Shown in pieces: positions 24,027 through 32,593 of a DNA stretch of 42,126 nucleotides; the first letter of the stretch is position 1; each line of letters starts with the position of its first letter. A program made the position numbers and the translations under genes. Origin of the DNA: Ruminococcaceae bacterium UBA3215 (GTDB lineage Bacteria; Bacillota; Clostridia; Oscillospirales; Ruminococcaceae); NCBI GenBank assembly GCA_002363155.1, contig DEWH01000018.1:56252-98377 (forward strand), read 5' to 3'. The notes below the pieces were generated by a model, which was not told the origin of the DNA, made no database searches, and worked only from the letters and a program-made list of their open reading frames with translations.

Positions 24027-25325
24027 TTAGTTTCTGCGTAAGTCTTCTAATCTGACTTTTATCGAGTTCGCGTGTGCTGTGAGGTGTTCACGCTCGGCAA
24101 CGCGGATAATATCGTCACCCGCCGCATTCAACGCATCGGGAGTGTAGTAGATATAGCTGGACTTCTTGATGAAGCTGTCAACGGACAGAGGCGAGAAGAA
24201 ACGCGCCGTACCGCTTGTGGGGAGAACATGGTTCGGACCTGCGTAGTAGTCGCCAAGCGGCTCCGGAGCGTAATCTCCGAGGAACAGCGAGCCGACATTC
24301 ACGATCTTTCCGATGAATTCGAGCGGATTGCGTGCAACGACTTCACAGTGCTCCGGCGCAAGCGCATTTGCAATGTCGCAGGCATCGTAGATGCTGTCTG
24401 TTACGATGATCTTGCCGTAGTTCGTGAGGGAGTAGTCGATGATCTCTTTTCTTTCGAGCTCCTGCATCTGCCGTTCGATCTCGGCTGTGGTCTGTTCAGC
24501 AATATCCTTGCTGGTAGTGATGAGTATAGCGCTTGCGAGCCTGTCATGTTCTGCCTGTGACATAAGGTCTGCGGCGAGGTACTTCGGATTTGCGGTGTCG
24601 TCCGCAACAACGAGGATCTCACTCGGACCCGCGATCATATCTATATCAACCGTTCCGTAGAGCAGTTTCTTTGCAGTTGCCACGAAGATATTTCCGGGTC
24701 CGACGATCTTTGAGACTTTCGGTATTTCTTCCGTGCCGTAAGCGAGCGCGGCAACTGCCTGTGCGCCGCCGCACATGAATATGCTGTCAACGCCGCAGAG
24801 TGCTGCGGCAACGAGGATATCCTTGTTGGGAGTACCGTCTTTCAGCGGAGGTGTGACCATAACTATCTCGCCCACGCCGGCTATCTTTGCGGGGATAGCG
24901 TTCATAAGCACAGAGGAGGGGTATGCCGCGGTACCGCCGGGAACATACAGTCCTACCTTGTCAAGACCGCGGACTCTCTGACCGAGTATAACGCCGGTCT
25001 CGTCCGTCATCATATAGCCGTTCTGCTTCTGACGCTCGTGGAATGCGGTTATCTTCTCCACGCAGTTGAGCAGTGAATCTACGAAATCCTTGTCTGCTTC
25101 TGTGAGCGCGTCCTGGATCACTTCCTGCGGCACTTTGTAATACTTCACATCGGGGCAGTCGAACTTTGCGGTATATTCCTTTACTGCCTTATCGCCGTTC
25201 TCCTTAACGTCGGCAATAATTGCTCTTACCGTCTTTTCGACATCTGCATTTATCTCGCCGCTTCTTTTTTCAACTTCTTTGAGAAATGCCTTTTCGCTTC
25301 CGTCGGCAAAAATCGTTCCTATCAT
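24027..25325 (-). CDS. hisD: Histidinol dehydrogenase
   Basis: Last two oxidations of the pathway, histidinol to histidine with NAD and zinc. 432 residues, full length. Visible conserved stretches: VPGGTAAYPSSVLMNAIPAKIAG, GPGNIFVATAKK, IDMIAGPSEI, SQAEHD, the catalytic Glu-His in APEHCEV, and GPNHVLPTSGTARF. AAAGGAAAGAG precedes the ATG. Its 5' side is separated from hisG by a 122-bp hairpin region. Confidence 0.96.
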   Translation of the reverse strand: MIGTIFADGSEKAFLKEVEKRSGEINADVEKTVRAIIADVKENGDKAVKEYTAKFDCPDVKYYKVPQEVIQDALTEADKDFVDSLLNCVEKITAFHERQKQNGYMMTDETGVILGQRVRGLDKVGLYVPGGTAAYPSSVLMNAIPAKIAGVGEIVMVTPPLKDGTPNKDILVAAALCGVDSIFMCGGAQAVAALAYGTEEIPKVSKIVGPGNIFVATAKKLLYGTVDIDMIAGPSEILVVADDTANPKYLAADLMSQAEHDRLASAILITTSKDIAEQTTAEIERQMQELERKEIIDYSLTNYGKIIVTDSIYDACDIANALAPEHCEVVARNPLEFIGKIVNVGSLFLGDYAPEPLGDYYAGPNHVLPTSGTARFFSPLSVDSFIKKSSYIYYTPDALNAAGDDIIRVAEREHLTAHANSIKVRLEDLRRN

Positions 25326-25364
25326 TTTATCTCTTTCCTTTCATATCTTGCATTGTTTTCCCTT

Positions 25365-25444
25365 CGCTTTTTTAAAAAGCGGAGCGGGGAGGGAGTTCTG
25401 AGGGAGGGGCGGCGCCCCTCTCTCAACCGCGTCCGCAGACGCGG
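25365..25444 (-). repeat. Hairpin array between hisG and hisD
   Basis: CGCTTTTTTAAAAAGCG (25365-25381), GAGGGGC-GGC-GCCCCTC (25404-25420) and CCGCGTC-CGCA-GACGCGG (25427-25444). The last stem ends 3 nt before the hisG stop codon. Confidence 0.75.
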
Positions 25445-25447
25445 CGG

Positions 25448-26083
25448 TCACAGTGCAGATTTCATCATTTCCGTCAGCTGTTCGATGCGCTCTTTTTTGA
25501 GCTTCATGCTTACCGTGTTCACGATAAGGCGGGCGGAGATCGGAACAACGTCCTCGATCACCGCAAGCCCGTTCTCTTTCAGCGTTGTGCCTGTCTCGAC
25601 GATATCAACTATACCGTCTGCGATACGCAGAAGCGGAGCGAGCTCCACGGATCCTTCTATCTTTACTATATCGACGTCCATACGCTTGCTCTCGAAGAAA
25701 TTGCGTGTGACATTCGGGTATTTGGTCGCAACCGTTTTTACTCCGACACCGCCGTAGAAATCAAGTCCCTTCTTTGTCGCAAGTGCAAATCTGCATCTTC
25801 CGAATCCAAGGTCAGCGATCTCAAAATACTCTCCCCCGTGCTCAAGTATCGTATCTTTCCCGACAACGCCGATATCGCAGGCACCGAGCTCCACATAAGT
25901 TATAACGTCCGCTGCCTTTGCGAGCACTACTTCCATGTTCTGTCCGGGAATGTTCAGTATCAGCCTGCGCCCTTTTTCCTTCAGCTCGGTAACATCGAAC
26001 CCCATTTTCTCGAACAGTCCGACTGTATCTTTTTCAAGTCTGCCCTTTGTAAGAGCGACTCTTATTGCTTTGTTCTCACTCAT
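25448..26083 (-). CDS. hisG: ATP phosphoribosyltransferase, short form
   Basis: First, committed step: ATP plus PRPP to phosphoribosyl-ATP. 212 residues, the short HisG type that lacks the C-terminal regulatory domain and needs HisZ. ATG at 26081-26083 overlaps the hisZ stop (ATGA) with GGAGGAG and AGGTG upstream; the frame extends 48 codons into hisZ but those are rejected. Motifs: ALTKGRLEKD, GACDIGVVGKD, KYPNVTRNFF and the PRPP loop IVDIVETGTTLKENG. Confidence 0.95.
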   Translation of the reverse strand: MSENKAIRVALTKGRLEKDTVGLFEKMGFDVTELKEKGRRLILNIPGQNMEVVLAKAADVITYVELGACDIGVVGKDTILEHGGEYFEIADLGFGRCRFALATKKGLDFYGGVGVKTVATKYPNVTRNFFESKRMDVDIVKIEGSVELAPLLRIADGIVDIVETGTTLKENGLAVIEDVVPISARLIVNTVSMKLKKERIEQLTEMMKSAL

Positions 26084-27282
26084 TGCACCTGCTCCTCCGT
26101 AATGCCGTTCTTTGTGACGATATGAAGCTTTGCGACACCACGCGCCTTTGCGTAAGCTTCTGCCTCCGACTTGTCCGCGAGATCGGCGTATTCCGCTTTC
26201 AAGCCCTTTCCGATAAGTTCGCGGCAATGCTTTATTGCTTCAACGACACAGCCGTCCTCGGCATATATCATCACGTCCGATGCCGGAAGCAGCATTCCTC
26301 CCGAGCGTTTCAGAAGCGCGATTGCAACAGCATTCTCATTTACTGCGAAACCGGTTGCCGGCGTATCTACTCCGAAATCTGCTATAAGCTTGTCGTAGCG
26401 TCCGCCCGTAAGTACCGGCATTCCGTAGCCCTCTATATAGCCCTTGAAAACTATTCCTGTGTAGTAGTCCTCCGTCTTGCTGACGAATCCGAGATCAACC
26501 GTTACTTCTCCTCCCATTCCGAGAGCGCAGAGGTTGTCATAGACTTCCTCAAGCCTTTTCAGTACCGGCATTGCTTCTTCCGGCAGTATCTTTTCGGCTT
26601 CCGGGAAAACCTCTCTGCCGCCGAAAAGCCTTGTGAGCTTTGATAATGCGGCTGCATAGATATTGTCCGGGTACTGTGCAAGCATACTGTCAAGAGCGGG
26701 GTAGTTCTTTGACAGCGCGTATTCGCGGAGATCATCAAGCTCCTGCTCTTTCATTCCAAGCTTTGACGACAGGAGGGTGAAGAACCCGCTGTCACCGATC
26801 TCGAAGCGGTATTCGTCAACTCCGAGCGAACCCATTATTTCCGACGCTACGGAAAGGGCTTCCATATCCGATCTCATCACGTCGCCGCCTATTATCTCGA
26901 CGCCGCTCTGGTAGAATTCATCGTCTCTGCCGCTTTCCTTGGGGTTAGCACGGTAAATGGTCTGGTTGTAGAACAGCTTCAGCGGTATTGCGGCAGTCCG
27001 CAGTCTTGTTCCCATAAGCCTTGCTATCGGCATTGTCGAATCCGGGCGCATTACCACAAGTCTGCCCTTTCCGTCGGTGAGCTTATAGAGCACTTCCTGG
27101 GAGTAATGCCGGGACTTGTTGTTGAACACATCGAAGAATTCGAGTCCCGGAGTTATGACCTCCGAGTAGCCGTGGCTCGTGTAGATGCCGCGTAGCGTCT
27201 CACCTACGCTTCTCAGCGCGGCGCACTCGTCGAATATCAGATCTCTTGTTCCCTCGGGAGTGAGCAGATCGTACTTTTTCAT
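26080..27282 (-). CDS. hisZ: ATP phosphoribosyltransferase regulatory subunit
   Basis: HisRS-like protein that activates and gives histidine feedback to short HisG. 400 residues. Class II synthetase-like motifs: VITPGLEFFDVF, RLVVMRPDSTMPIARL, FYNQTIYRANP and GGRYDKLIADFG. It lacks the C-terminal anticodon-binding domain of a true HisRS, and its place directly before hisG supports HisZ. First gene of the operon; AAGGAG lies before the ATG. Confidence 0.94.
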   Translation of the reverse strand: MKKYDLLTPEGTRDLIFDECAALRSVGETLRGIYTSHGYSEVITPGLEFFDVFNNKSRHYSQEVLYKLTDGKGRLVVMRPDSTMPIARLMGTRLRTAAIPLKLFYNQTIYRANPKESGRDDEFYQSGVEIIGGDVMRSDMEALSVASEIMGSLGVDEYRFEIGDSGFFTLLSSKLGMKEQELDDLREYALSKNYPALDSMLAQYPDNIYAAALSKLTRLFGGREVFPEAEKILPEEAMPVLKRLEEVYDNLCALGMGGEVTVDLGFVSKTEDYYTGIVFKGYIEGYGMPVLTGGRYDKLIADFGVDTPATGFAVNENAVAIALLKRSGGMLLPASDVMIYAEDGCVVEAIKHCRELIGKGLKAEYADLADKSEAEAYAKARGVAKLHIVTKNGITEEQVQ

Positions 27283-27354
27283 TACTGTTCTCCTTATCCT
27301 GTTTGTATATTTGATCTAATCAGCTTTACTTTAGTTTACTACTACGCTAATCAA

Positions 27355-27396
27355 TTATCATAGTAGTATGATAACATTAATTATCTGATTTGTCAA
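27355..27396 (-). promoter_or_regulatory. his operon promoter with perfect palindromic operator
   Basis: TTGACA (27391-27396) and TATCAT (27368-27373) on the minus strand, 17-bp spacer. A perfect palindrome TTATCATA-GTAG-TATGATAA (27355-27374) covers the -10 and the start point. Its centre TAGTAGT (27361-27367) is mirrored by ACTACTA at 27338-27344, a possible second site. The leader is only about 80 nt, too short for a T-box. A repressor such as a HisR/YerC-type regulator is a reasonable but unproven reader. Confidence 0.8.
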
Positions 27397-27474
27397 GCAG
27401 TACGGACATTTTCAACATTTTACACAAATATTATTTCCGCCAACAGCTCTCAATACTGCAATACATACAGCTTT

Positions 27475-28689
27475 TTACTGCTCTGCCGGTACGGGCTGCT
27501 CTTCATGGACCTCATCGGCTTTCGGCTCGCCTCGGTACAGAAGTTTCAGCACTATCGGCGTTGTTACCGAGGAAACGATTATAAGCAGGATAACCGAGGT
27601 AAAATAAACCGGATCCATCATGCCCACCGACAGACCTTTCTGCGAAACGATCAGAGCGACTTCACCGCGGGTCATCATGCCGACACCGACTTTCAGGCTG
27701 TCCTTACCGCTGTAGCCGAGGGCGCGCGCGGTAAGTCCGCAGCCTATCACCTTTGTCAGCAGCGCAGTCAGCACGAATGCAGCCGAGAACAGCAGCAGTT
27801 CCGGCGTAAATCCGTCAAACTGGGTTTTAAGACCGATACTTGCAAAGAACACGGGACCGAACATCATGTACGAGCTGATATCCATTTTTTCCGCAATGTA
27901 CTCGGAATCGCGGAGGTTGCAGAGGATAAGTCCGGCAACGTAAGCGCCGGTGATGTCAGCGATACCGAAGAACTTTTCGGCGGAGTATGCCATTATCATA
28001 CACAGCGCAAGTCCGAGTATCGGTATTCTTCTTTTGTGCGGATAGCGCTTGTCGATGAACTTGAACAGGTAATATGTCACTATTCCGACACCGAAGCTGA
28101 ACAGGATAAAGAGTCCTGTGCGGATAACAACATCTGCCGGCGCGGAATTCGGGTCTTTGAAGCCGATAACGAATGTCAGCACGATAATTCCTAGAATATC
28201 ATCTATAATCGCGGAGCTTAATATAAGTGTGCCGATATGCCCTTTAAGATGCCCCAGCTCTTTTAGAGTCTGAACGGTAATGCCGACAGATGTTGCGGTC
28301 ATTATGGTGCCTATAAAGACTGCGCGCATAAACTCTTCGCTGCCGAACTCGCTGAAACCGAAAATGAGCATGTAGGTCAGCGCTCCGCCGATAAGCGGCA
28401 CGACAACGCCGACTGTTGCGACAAGCAGAGCTTTCGGACCGGTTTTGAGCAGATCTTTCATATTCGTTTCAAGACCCGCGCCGAACATTATCAGCACAAC
28501 GCCGATCTCTGCCATACGCGAAAGAAACTCTGTCTGTTCAACCCAGCCGAGAACGCACGGACCTATGAGCAGTCCCGCTATTATCTCGCCTACGACTTGC
28601 GGTGCTTTAAGTTTGTTTGCGATAAGACCGAAAACCTTTGCCGTAACTATTATTATTGCAAGGTTTTTCAGAAATTCAAAGCTTTCCAT
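27475..28689 (-). CDS. CPA2-family cation/proton antiporter
   Basis: Membrane antiporter, 404 residues, 11-13 predicted helices ending in a short acidic tail. QVVGEIIAGLLIGP (31-44) and the two ion-binding aspartates Asp163-Asp164 in SAIIDDILGI are hallmarks of Na+/H+ (NapA/KefB-like) exchangers. No TrkA-N nucleotide domain is attached, so KefC-like gating is unlikely. It has its own promoter, and 190 bp with the his promoter separate it from hisZ. Likely pH or Na+/K+ homeostasis. Confidence 0.88.
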   Translation of the reverse strand: MESFEFLKNLAIIIVTAKVFGLIANKLKAPQVVGEIIAGLLIGPCVLGWVEQTEFLSRMAEIGVVLIMFGAGLETNMKDLLKTGPKALLVATVGVVVPLIGGALTYMLIFGFSEFGSEEFMRAVFIGTIMTATSVGITVQTLKELGHLKGHIGTLILSSAIIDDILGIIVLTFVIGFKDPNSAPADVVIRTGLFILFSFGVGIVTYYLFKFIDKRYPHKRRIPILGLALCMIMAYSAEKFFGIADITGAYVAGLILCNLRDSEYIAEKMDISSYMMFGPVFFASIGLKTQFDGFTPELLLFSAAFVLTALLTKVIGCGLTARALGYSGKDSLKVGVGMMTRGEVALIVSQKGLSVGMMDPVYFTSVILLIIVSSVTTPIVLKLLYRGEPKADEVHEEQPVPAEQ

Positions 28690-28728
28690 TTTATCTCCCT
28701 CTTTCTTTTGCTTTACACATACTTTATT

Positions 28729-28757
28729 ATTATAATACTTTTTCTCTCAAATTGCAA
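28729..28757 (-). promoter_or_regulatory. Promoter of the antiporter gene
   Basis: TTGCAA and TATAAT on the minus strand with a 17-bp spacer; GAGGGAG lies before the ATG. Confidence 0.8.
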
Positions 28758-28770
28758 CATTTTTTAGCAA

Positions 28771-28809
28771 AGAAAAAAGCCTGCTGAAAACCAACACTTT
28801 CAGCAGGCT
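28771..28809 (-). terminator. Terminator of the DUF4129 operon
   Basis: A perfect 12-bp stem AGCCTGCTGAAA with TTTCAGCAGGCT followed on the minus strand by TTTTTTCTTT. Confidence 0.85.
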
Positions 28810-28837
28810 CTATTCTGTTCTGATAGTCTTCTCCCTT

Positions 28838-29105
28838 AATTGCGGAGCGAATAAAGTTTTTTGAGGAGGGGGTCTGTCGAAGGTTTCTCTTATCGCCGCA
28901 TCCTTGCGGCGTTTTGGTAACCTTCTGTACGACTTTCTGTCGTAGGGGAAGCCCCTTTTGCACCGCACGGAAGCGGTGAGAAGTTTTCCAAAAGCGCGCA
29001 CGATGCGCGCCACAAAGAAAACTTCGATTCACAAAAAGGGGTGCCCCCAGTCTCGAGCGCAAGCGACCTTCTCAAGCGCAAGCGACCGCTCTCGAGCGAA
29101 AGCGG
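28838..29105 (-). repeat. Long micro-hairpin array after the DUF4129 gene
   Basis: Fills most of the 432-bp gap 28690-29121. Hairpins: CGCCGC-ATCCTT-GCGGCG (28894-28911), TACGAC-TTTCT-GTCGTA (28928-28944), GGGG-AAG-CCCC, CACCGC-ACGGAA-GCGGTG (28961-28978), GCGCGC-ACGAT-GCGCGC (28994-29010). Then come three 19-20 bp units of the form CTCGAGCGCAAGCGACC (from 29052, 29071 and 29091). The 5' flank AATTGCGGAGCGAAT resembles the repeat at 18229. Reading frames crossing it are Arg/Lys-rich and lack ribosome binding sites. Confidence 0.7.
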
Positions 29106-29121
29106 CTTCTTTGCCGGTCTC

Positions 29122-30393
29122 TTACTGCTTCTCTACGAGCTCCGAGAGCTCCGAAAGATCCTGCGGGTCAGGGGAGAGCGAGCCGTAGCGCACTTCCTCG
29201 TAGGTGCCTGCAACAGAAGCAAGAGCATCGCGTCCGAAGAATTCCGCACCCCGTTCCGCCTGCACCGAAGTTGTATCCGCCGGGGAAAGGCGCTGGTTCA
29301 CAGACTTTATCCGGTACAGCAGTACCCGATATCCGAGCCTGTATTTTTTCACCGGGTCGTTTTCCGCTTTGTATCTGCGTTTGACAGCGTAAACATTTTC
29401 GCCCTGTTCATGCCGGTTTCCGCGTGCGGTATAGTATTCGAATACATCTTTGAACTCCGGCTTTGCCGATTCTTCAAGCTTACCGCCGAAAAGCGCTCCG
29501 AGCCGTTCAAAAAAACCCTTTATCGCCTCAAATATCCGTTTTCTGAATATGATCACAAACACCGCCAGCGCAACCAGACCGAGTGCTTCGAGAAGATACG
29601 ATCTCTCTGACATCGCAGCCCAGCCGGATCCGATCTCGCCCTCTTCTCCGGGCTGTATCGCCATCGGCTCTGCGCGGAACAGGCTTGCAAGCGCCACCAG
29701 CGCCTTTATCAGTATTATTCCCGCCTGTTCGAGCAGCCACGCTATCTGCTTCCGGAATACGCACAGCACAAGTCCCGTAACCGTAAATCCGAGTATAAGC
29801 GCCGCATTGTAGCCCGTAAGTCCTTTCGGGAGCGAGGTCTTTGTCTCCTTGCGCATATTCGCCCGGTCAAATATACCGCTTTGGTTTATAAGCAGCGCAG
29901 CCGCGGCAAATTCGGCGGCGAACGCTCCCGATACGATGTCCGCAGCAGCCGTGTTGATCTCCTCCGGCGCTGTTACGCGCACAAAAATATAACACCCGAC
30001 AGTAAGCACGATATACACTGCGAACGCTGTCAGCGGGAACATATCCGCAAAGTTCTTGTAACCGCTGCGCTCTCCTGCAAAGAATGCGAATACCGAGCAT
30101 ACGCCGAGAGCAAATACCGTTGATGCATCGCCGGAGATGATAAGTGCGGCAAAGCCTGCGCCGAACGTCAGGATCCCGAATATCCTCACCGGTATCCGAA
30201 GCTTACGGTGAGCCTTTGTTAGCTCCGCACCGGCATAGCCGATACCGAATATCACCGCTCCTACGCCGTAATAAAACAGCATTCGCAGTGCGCTCATATT
30301 CCCGTACCTGTTTACGTCGCAGCCGAACATAAACGGAAAGACGACTGCCGCAAACGCAAGCACCGATAATATTTTCAGAAGTGTTCCTTTCAT
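29122..30393 (-). CDS. DUF4129-like multispanning membrane protein
   Basis: 423 residues: about eight membrane helices (1-260), another at about 268-285, and a cytoplasmic C-terminal domain (YRLGYRVLLYRIKSVNQRLSP, FFGRDALASVAGTYEEVRYG) of the type found with MoxR and DUF58 partners. Function of the family is unknown; context suggests envelope or cell-surface assembly controlled by the MoxR ATPase. Last gene of its operon, 15 nt after the DUF58 gene, with GGGGTG before the ATG. Confidence 0.8.
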   Translation of the reverse strand: MKGTLLKILSVLAFAAVVFPFMFGCDVNRYGNMSALRMLFYYGVGAVIFGIGYAGAELTKAHRKLRIPVRIFGILTFGAGFAALIISGDASTVFALGVCSVFAFFAGERSGYKNFADMFPLTAFAVYIVLTVGCYIFVRVTAPEEINTAAADIVSGAFAAEFAAAALLINQSGIFDRANMRKETKTSLPKGLTGYNAALILGFTVTGLVLCVFRKQIAWLLEQAGIILIKALVALASLFRAEPMAIQPGEEGEIGSGWAAMSERSYLLEALGLVALAVFVIIFRKRIFEAIKGFFERLGALFGGKLEESAKPEFKDVFEYYTARGNRHEQGENVYAVKRRYKAENDPVKKYRLGYRVLLYRIKSVNQRLSPADTTSVQAERGAEFFGRDALASVAGTYEEVRYGSLSPDPQDLSELSELVEKQ

Positions 30394-30408
30394 ACGGCAC
30401 CCCGCCTG

Positions 30409-31530
30409 TCAATCATTCATATAGTAAAACCTGCCGACTCTGCCTATGCGGATTATCCTGCTGTCGTTCACACTGTCGTCGTTGCAGCAGAAGATCACGT
30501 TCTTGCCGCGCCTTCTCATCATTCGTGCAAACCCCATCATATAATCGTCGATGTAAGCCGTGATTATGAAGATATCCGTCCTGTCGCGGAAGTATAAGCC
30601 GGACATATCCATTTGTTCGATAAAATCGCGGAAATCTATGCTGCATTCGTTTCGTATATCCGACATTACCCGCAGCAGCTTCATATAGTCTTCCTTTCCG
30701 GAACCGCCTGTCTCGTGAATGCCGCCGGAGCCGTTGCTGTAGAAGCTTGTCTCCGCTCCGCCCGCAGCCAGCATATTTAGGATAAACACTGCCGCCTTGA
30801 TGTAAGTCTCGGTGTCACCCACAATTATCGGGCGCGGATCACCTATCGGACTTTTCTGCATATTTATTATAACTGCCGCCCGGTTGAGAGTAGCGTAGTC
30901 GTTGTTGAACACCATAAGCTGTGCGCAGCGGGCCGTACTGTTCCAGTGGATGCGGTTCATAGGCTCTCTTCCGGTATATTCACGCGCCCCGGAGATAAGG
31001 AACGGATCATCGCAGATGAAGCGTCTTGCGGTGATCTCGCCGTAGAGTTCCTCCTGCGACAGTTCTCCCTCGCCGATCTCATACGGTGAAGGCAGGATCC
31101 TTATGCTCTCGTCTATGTTCAGCGCGCGGGAAACGGAAACAAGTCCGAGAAGATCGCTGCCGACTATCGAAACGCTCTCAAGCTTGAAATTTCCGCGTTT
31201 GAGAGCAACTACCTGCCTTGTGCGGGTGCATTTCTGTTTCGGGCGCAGCGAAAAGACGCTCGGCACGAACCTTGTGTCGGACGCACGCGCAGCCTGTGTC
31301 CCCGCAAATTCCAGCCACCGGCTGGTGCTGAGCTCGGTCTTTACCCACGGGACGGGCAGGCGCTTGTTATTTACGATCTCTTCGACGATCTCAACGGTGT
31401 CGCCTTCCATTGCCTCGCTTGTGCTGAAATGCACGGTATAGGTGAGATCACGGAGAACGTACCGTGCGAAGATCACACGCTCAATTATTATAGCGGCTCC
31501 CGCGATCAGGAGTATCGCAATTATTTCCAT
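30409..31530 (-). CDS. DUF58 protein (first paralogue)
   Basis: About 373 residues: one or two N-terminal membrane segments, a beta-rich region, and the DUF58 core ISGAREYTGREPMNRIHWNSTAR followed by a von Willebrand A-like fold (LMVFNNDYATLNRAAVIINM). Partner of the MoxR ATPase encoded 40 nt upstream. The preferred start is ATG 31530, 10 nt after GGAGGTG; an ATG at 31539 is only 1 nt from that site. Molecular role unknown. Confidence 0.87.
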   Translation of the reverse strand: MEIIAILLIAGAAIIIERVIFARYVLRDLTYTVHFSTSEAMEGDTVEIVEEIVNNKRLPVPWVKTELSTSRWLEFAGTQAARASDTRFVPSVFSLRPKQKCTRTRQVVALKRGNFKLESVSIVGSDLLGLVSVSRALNIDESIRILPSPYEIGEGELSQEELYGEITARRFICDDPFLISGAREYTGREPMNRIHWNSTARCAQLMVFNNDYATLNRAAVIINMQKSPIGDPRPIIVGDTETYIKAAVFILNMLAAGGAETSFYSNGSGGIHETGGSGKEDYMKLLRVMSDIRNECSIDFRDFIEQMDMSGLYFRDRTDIFIITAYIDDYMMGFARMMRRRGKNVIFCCNDDSVNDSRIIRIGRVGRFYYMND

Positions 31531-31569
31531 GCTGTACATTCACCTCCGCGAAAATGCCGGTGACAGGTG

Positions 31570-32517
31570 TCATTCAAACTTCTCCGTCGGAACGGGAACA
31601 TCATCGAGGAGCTGCTTTACCACTTCTTCCGCAGTGCTGCCGGTCCTGCTTACGGCATATTCCTTGCAGATAAGGCGGTGCGGGATAACATAGGGAGCAA
31701 CAGCTTTTATGTGATCCGGAGTAACGAATGTACTGCCGGAAAGTGCAGCGTAAGACTGTGACATTTTCTTGAGCGCCAGAAGTCCGCGGGGGCTTAGTCC
31801 GAGTCGTACCTTTTCGCTGCGTCGGGTAGCGTCGCCGAGTTCGCAGATATACTCCGCGGAGGCTTCACCCAGCTTCACACTGAGTGCCTCCGACGATGCG
31901 GCAGCAAGATCTCCCGCTGTCAGAACGGCTCCGAGACTGTCGATCGGGTGAGTTTCACCGATAGCGGCGAGCATCTCAAGTTCGCTCTTTCTGGAGCTGT
32001 ATCCGAGGTGCAGACGCACGATAAAGCGGTCAAGCTGGGCTTCGGGAAGAGGATAAGTTCCTGCTGTCTCCACCGGGTTCTGTGTTGCGAGAACGAAGAA
32101 CGGCGCTGCCATTTTGTACGTTTCACCGTCAACCGTGGTCTGCTTTTCTTCCATACATTCGAGGAGCGCTGACTGGGTGCGGGGGGTTGCACGGTTTATC
32201 TCGTCGGCAAGCAGAATATTCGTGAAGACCGCTCCTCTGCGGAATACGAATTCCTGGGTCTTCATATTGAAGAAGTTTATGCCGGTGATGTCGGACGGGA
32301 GCAGGTCGGGTGTGAACTGGATACGCTTGAAATCGCAGTCGAGCGACTTCGCGGCAGCCCTTGCAAGCATGGTCTTGCCGGTGCCGGGAACGTCCTCCAG
32401 CAGCACATGACCGCCCGCGAGAAGAGCCGCGGTTATAATGCGGATCTCGTTCTCCTTGCCGATAATTACCTTTGAGATATTGTCGTTCAGCTTTTTTCCG
32501 AATTCCTGAGCAGTCAT
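31570..32517 (-). CDS. MoxR-family AAA+ ATPase (first paralogue)
   Basis: 315 residues. Walker A EDVPGTGKT (41-49), Walker B ILLADE (101-106), sensor ATQNP and the family motif LPEAQLDRF. MoxR ATPases act with DUF58/VWA proteins as chaperone-like assembly or activation factors. GGAGGA lies before the ATG. No strong promoter was seen in the 76 bp before it, so it may be read from the DHH gene promoter. Its motif positions are identical to those of the second MoxR at 37.7-38.6 kb. Confidence 0.93.
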   Translation of the reverse strand: MTAQEFGKKLNDNISKVIIGKENEIRIITAALLAGGHVLLEDVPGTGKTMLARAAAKSLDCDFKRIQFTPDLLPSDITGINFFNMKTQEFVFRRGAVFTNILLADEINRATPRTQSALLECMEEKQTTVDGETYKMAAPFFVLATQNPVETAGTYPLPEAQLDRFIVRLHLGYSSRKSELEMLAAIGETHPIDSLGAVLTAGDLAAASSEALSVKLGEASAEYICELGDATRRSEKVRLGLSPRGLLALKKMSQSYAALSGSTFVTPDHIKAVAPYVIPHRLICKEYAVSRTGSTAEEVVKQLLDDVPVPTEKFE

Positions 32518-32547
32518 ATTTTCCTCCGAAACAGGTGTAATACACTT

Positions 32548-32589
32548 TTTCCCCCGGGAGGACGTCGTTTCCGGCGCCGGCGGGGGAAA
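32548..32589. other. Long hairpin between the DHH gene and moxR
   Basis: TTTCCCCCG (32548-32556) pairs with CGGGGGAAA (32581-32589) around a 24-nt loop ending in the palindrome CCGGCGCCGG. No T-run follows on either strand, so it may be a processing or stability element rather than a terminator. Confidence 0.5.
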
Positions 32590-32593
32590 TTGC

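Noticed and set aside
26084..26227. 48-codon N-terminal extension of hisG
   Set aside because: Lies inside hisZ in another frame; ATG 26083 overlaps the hisZ stop and has GGAGGAG.
27283..27360. T-box in the his leader
   Set aside because: The leader is about 80 nt and lacks room for a specifier stem and antiterminator; no T-box core was seen.
28730..29062. 110-codon and overlapping frames in the 28.8-29.1 kb gap
   Set aside because: Arg/Lys-rich reading of hairpin repeats, no ribosome binding site, crosses a terminator.
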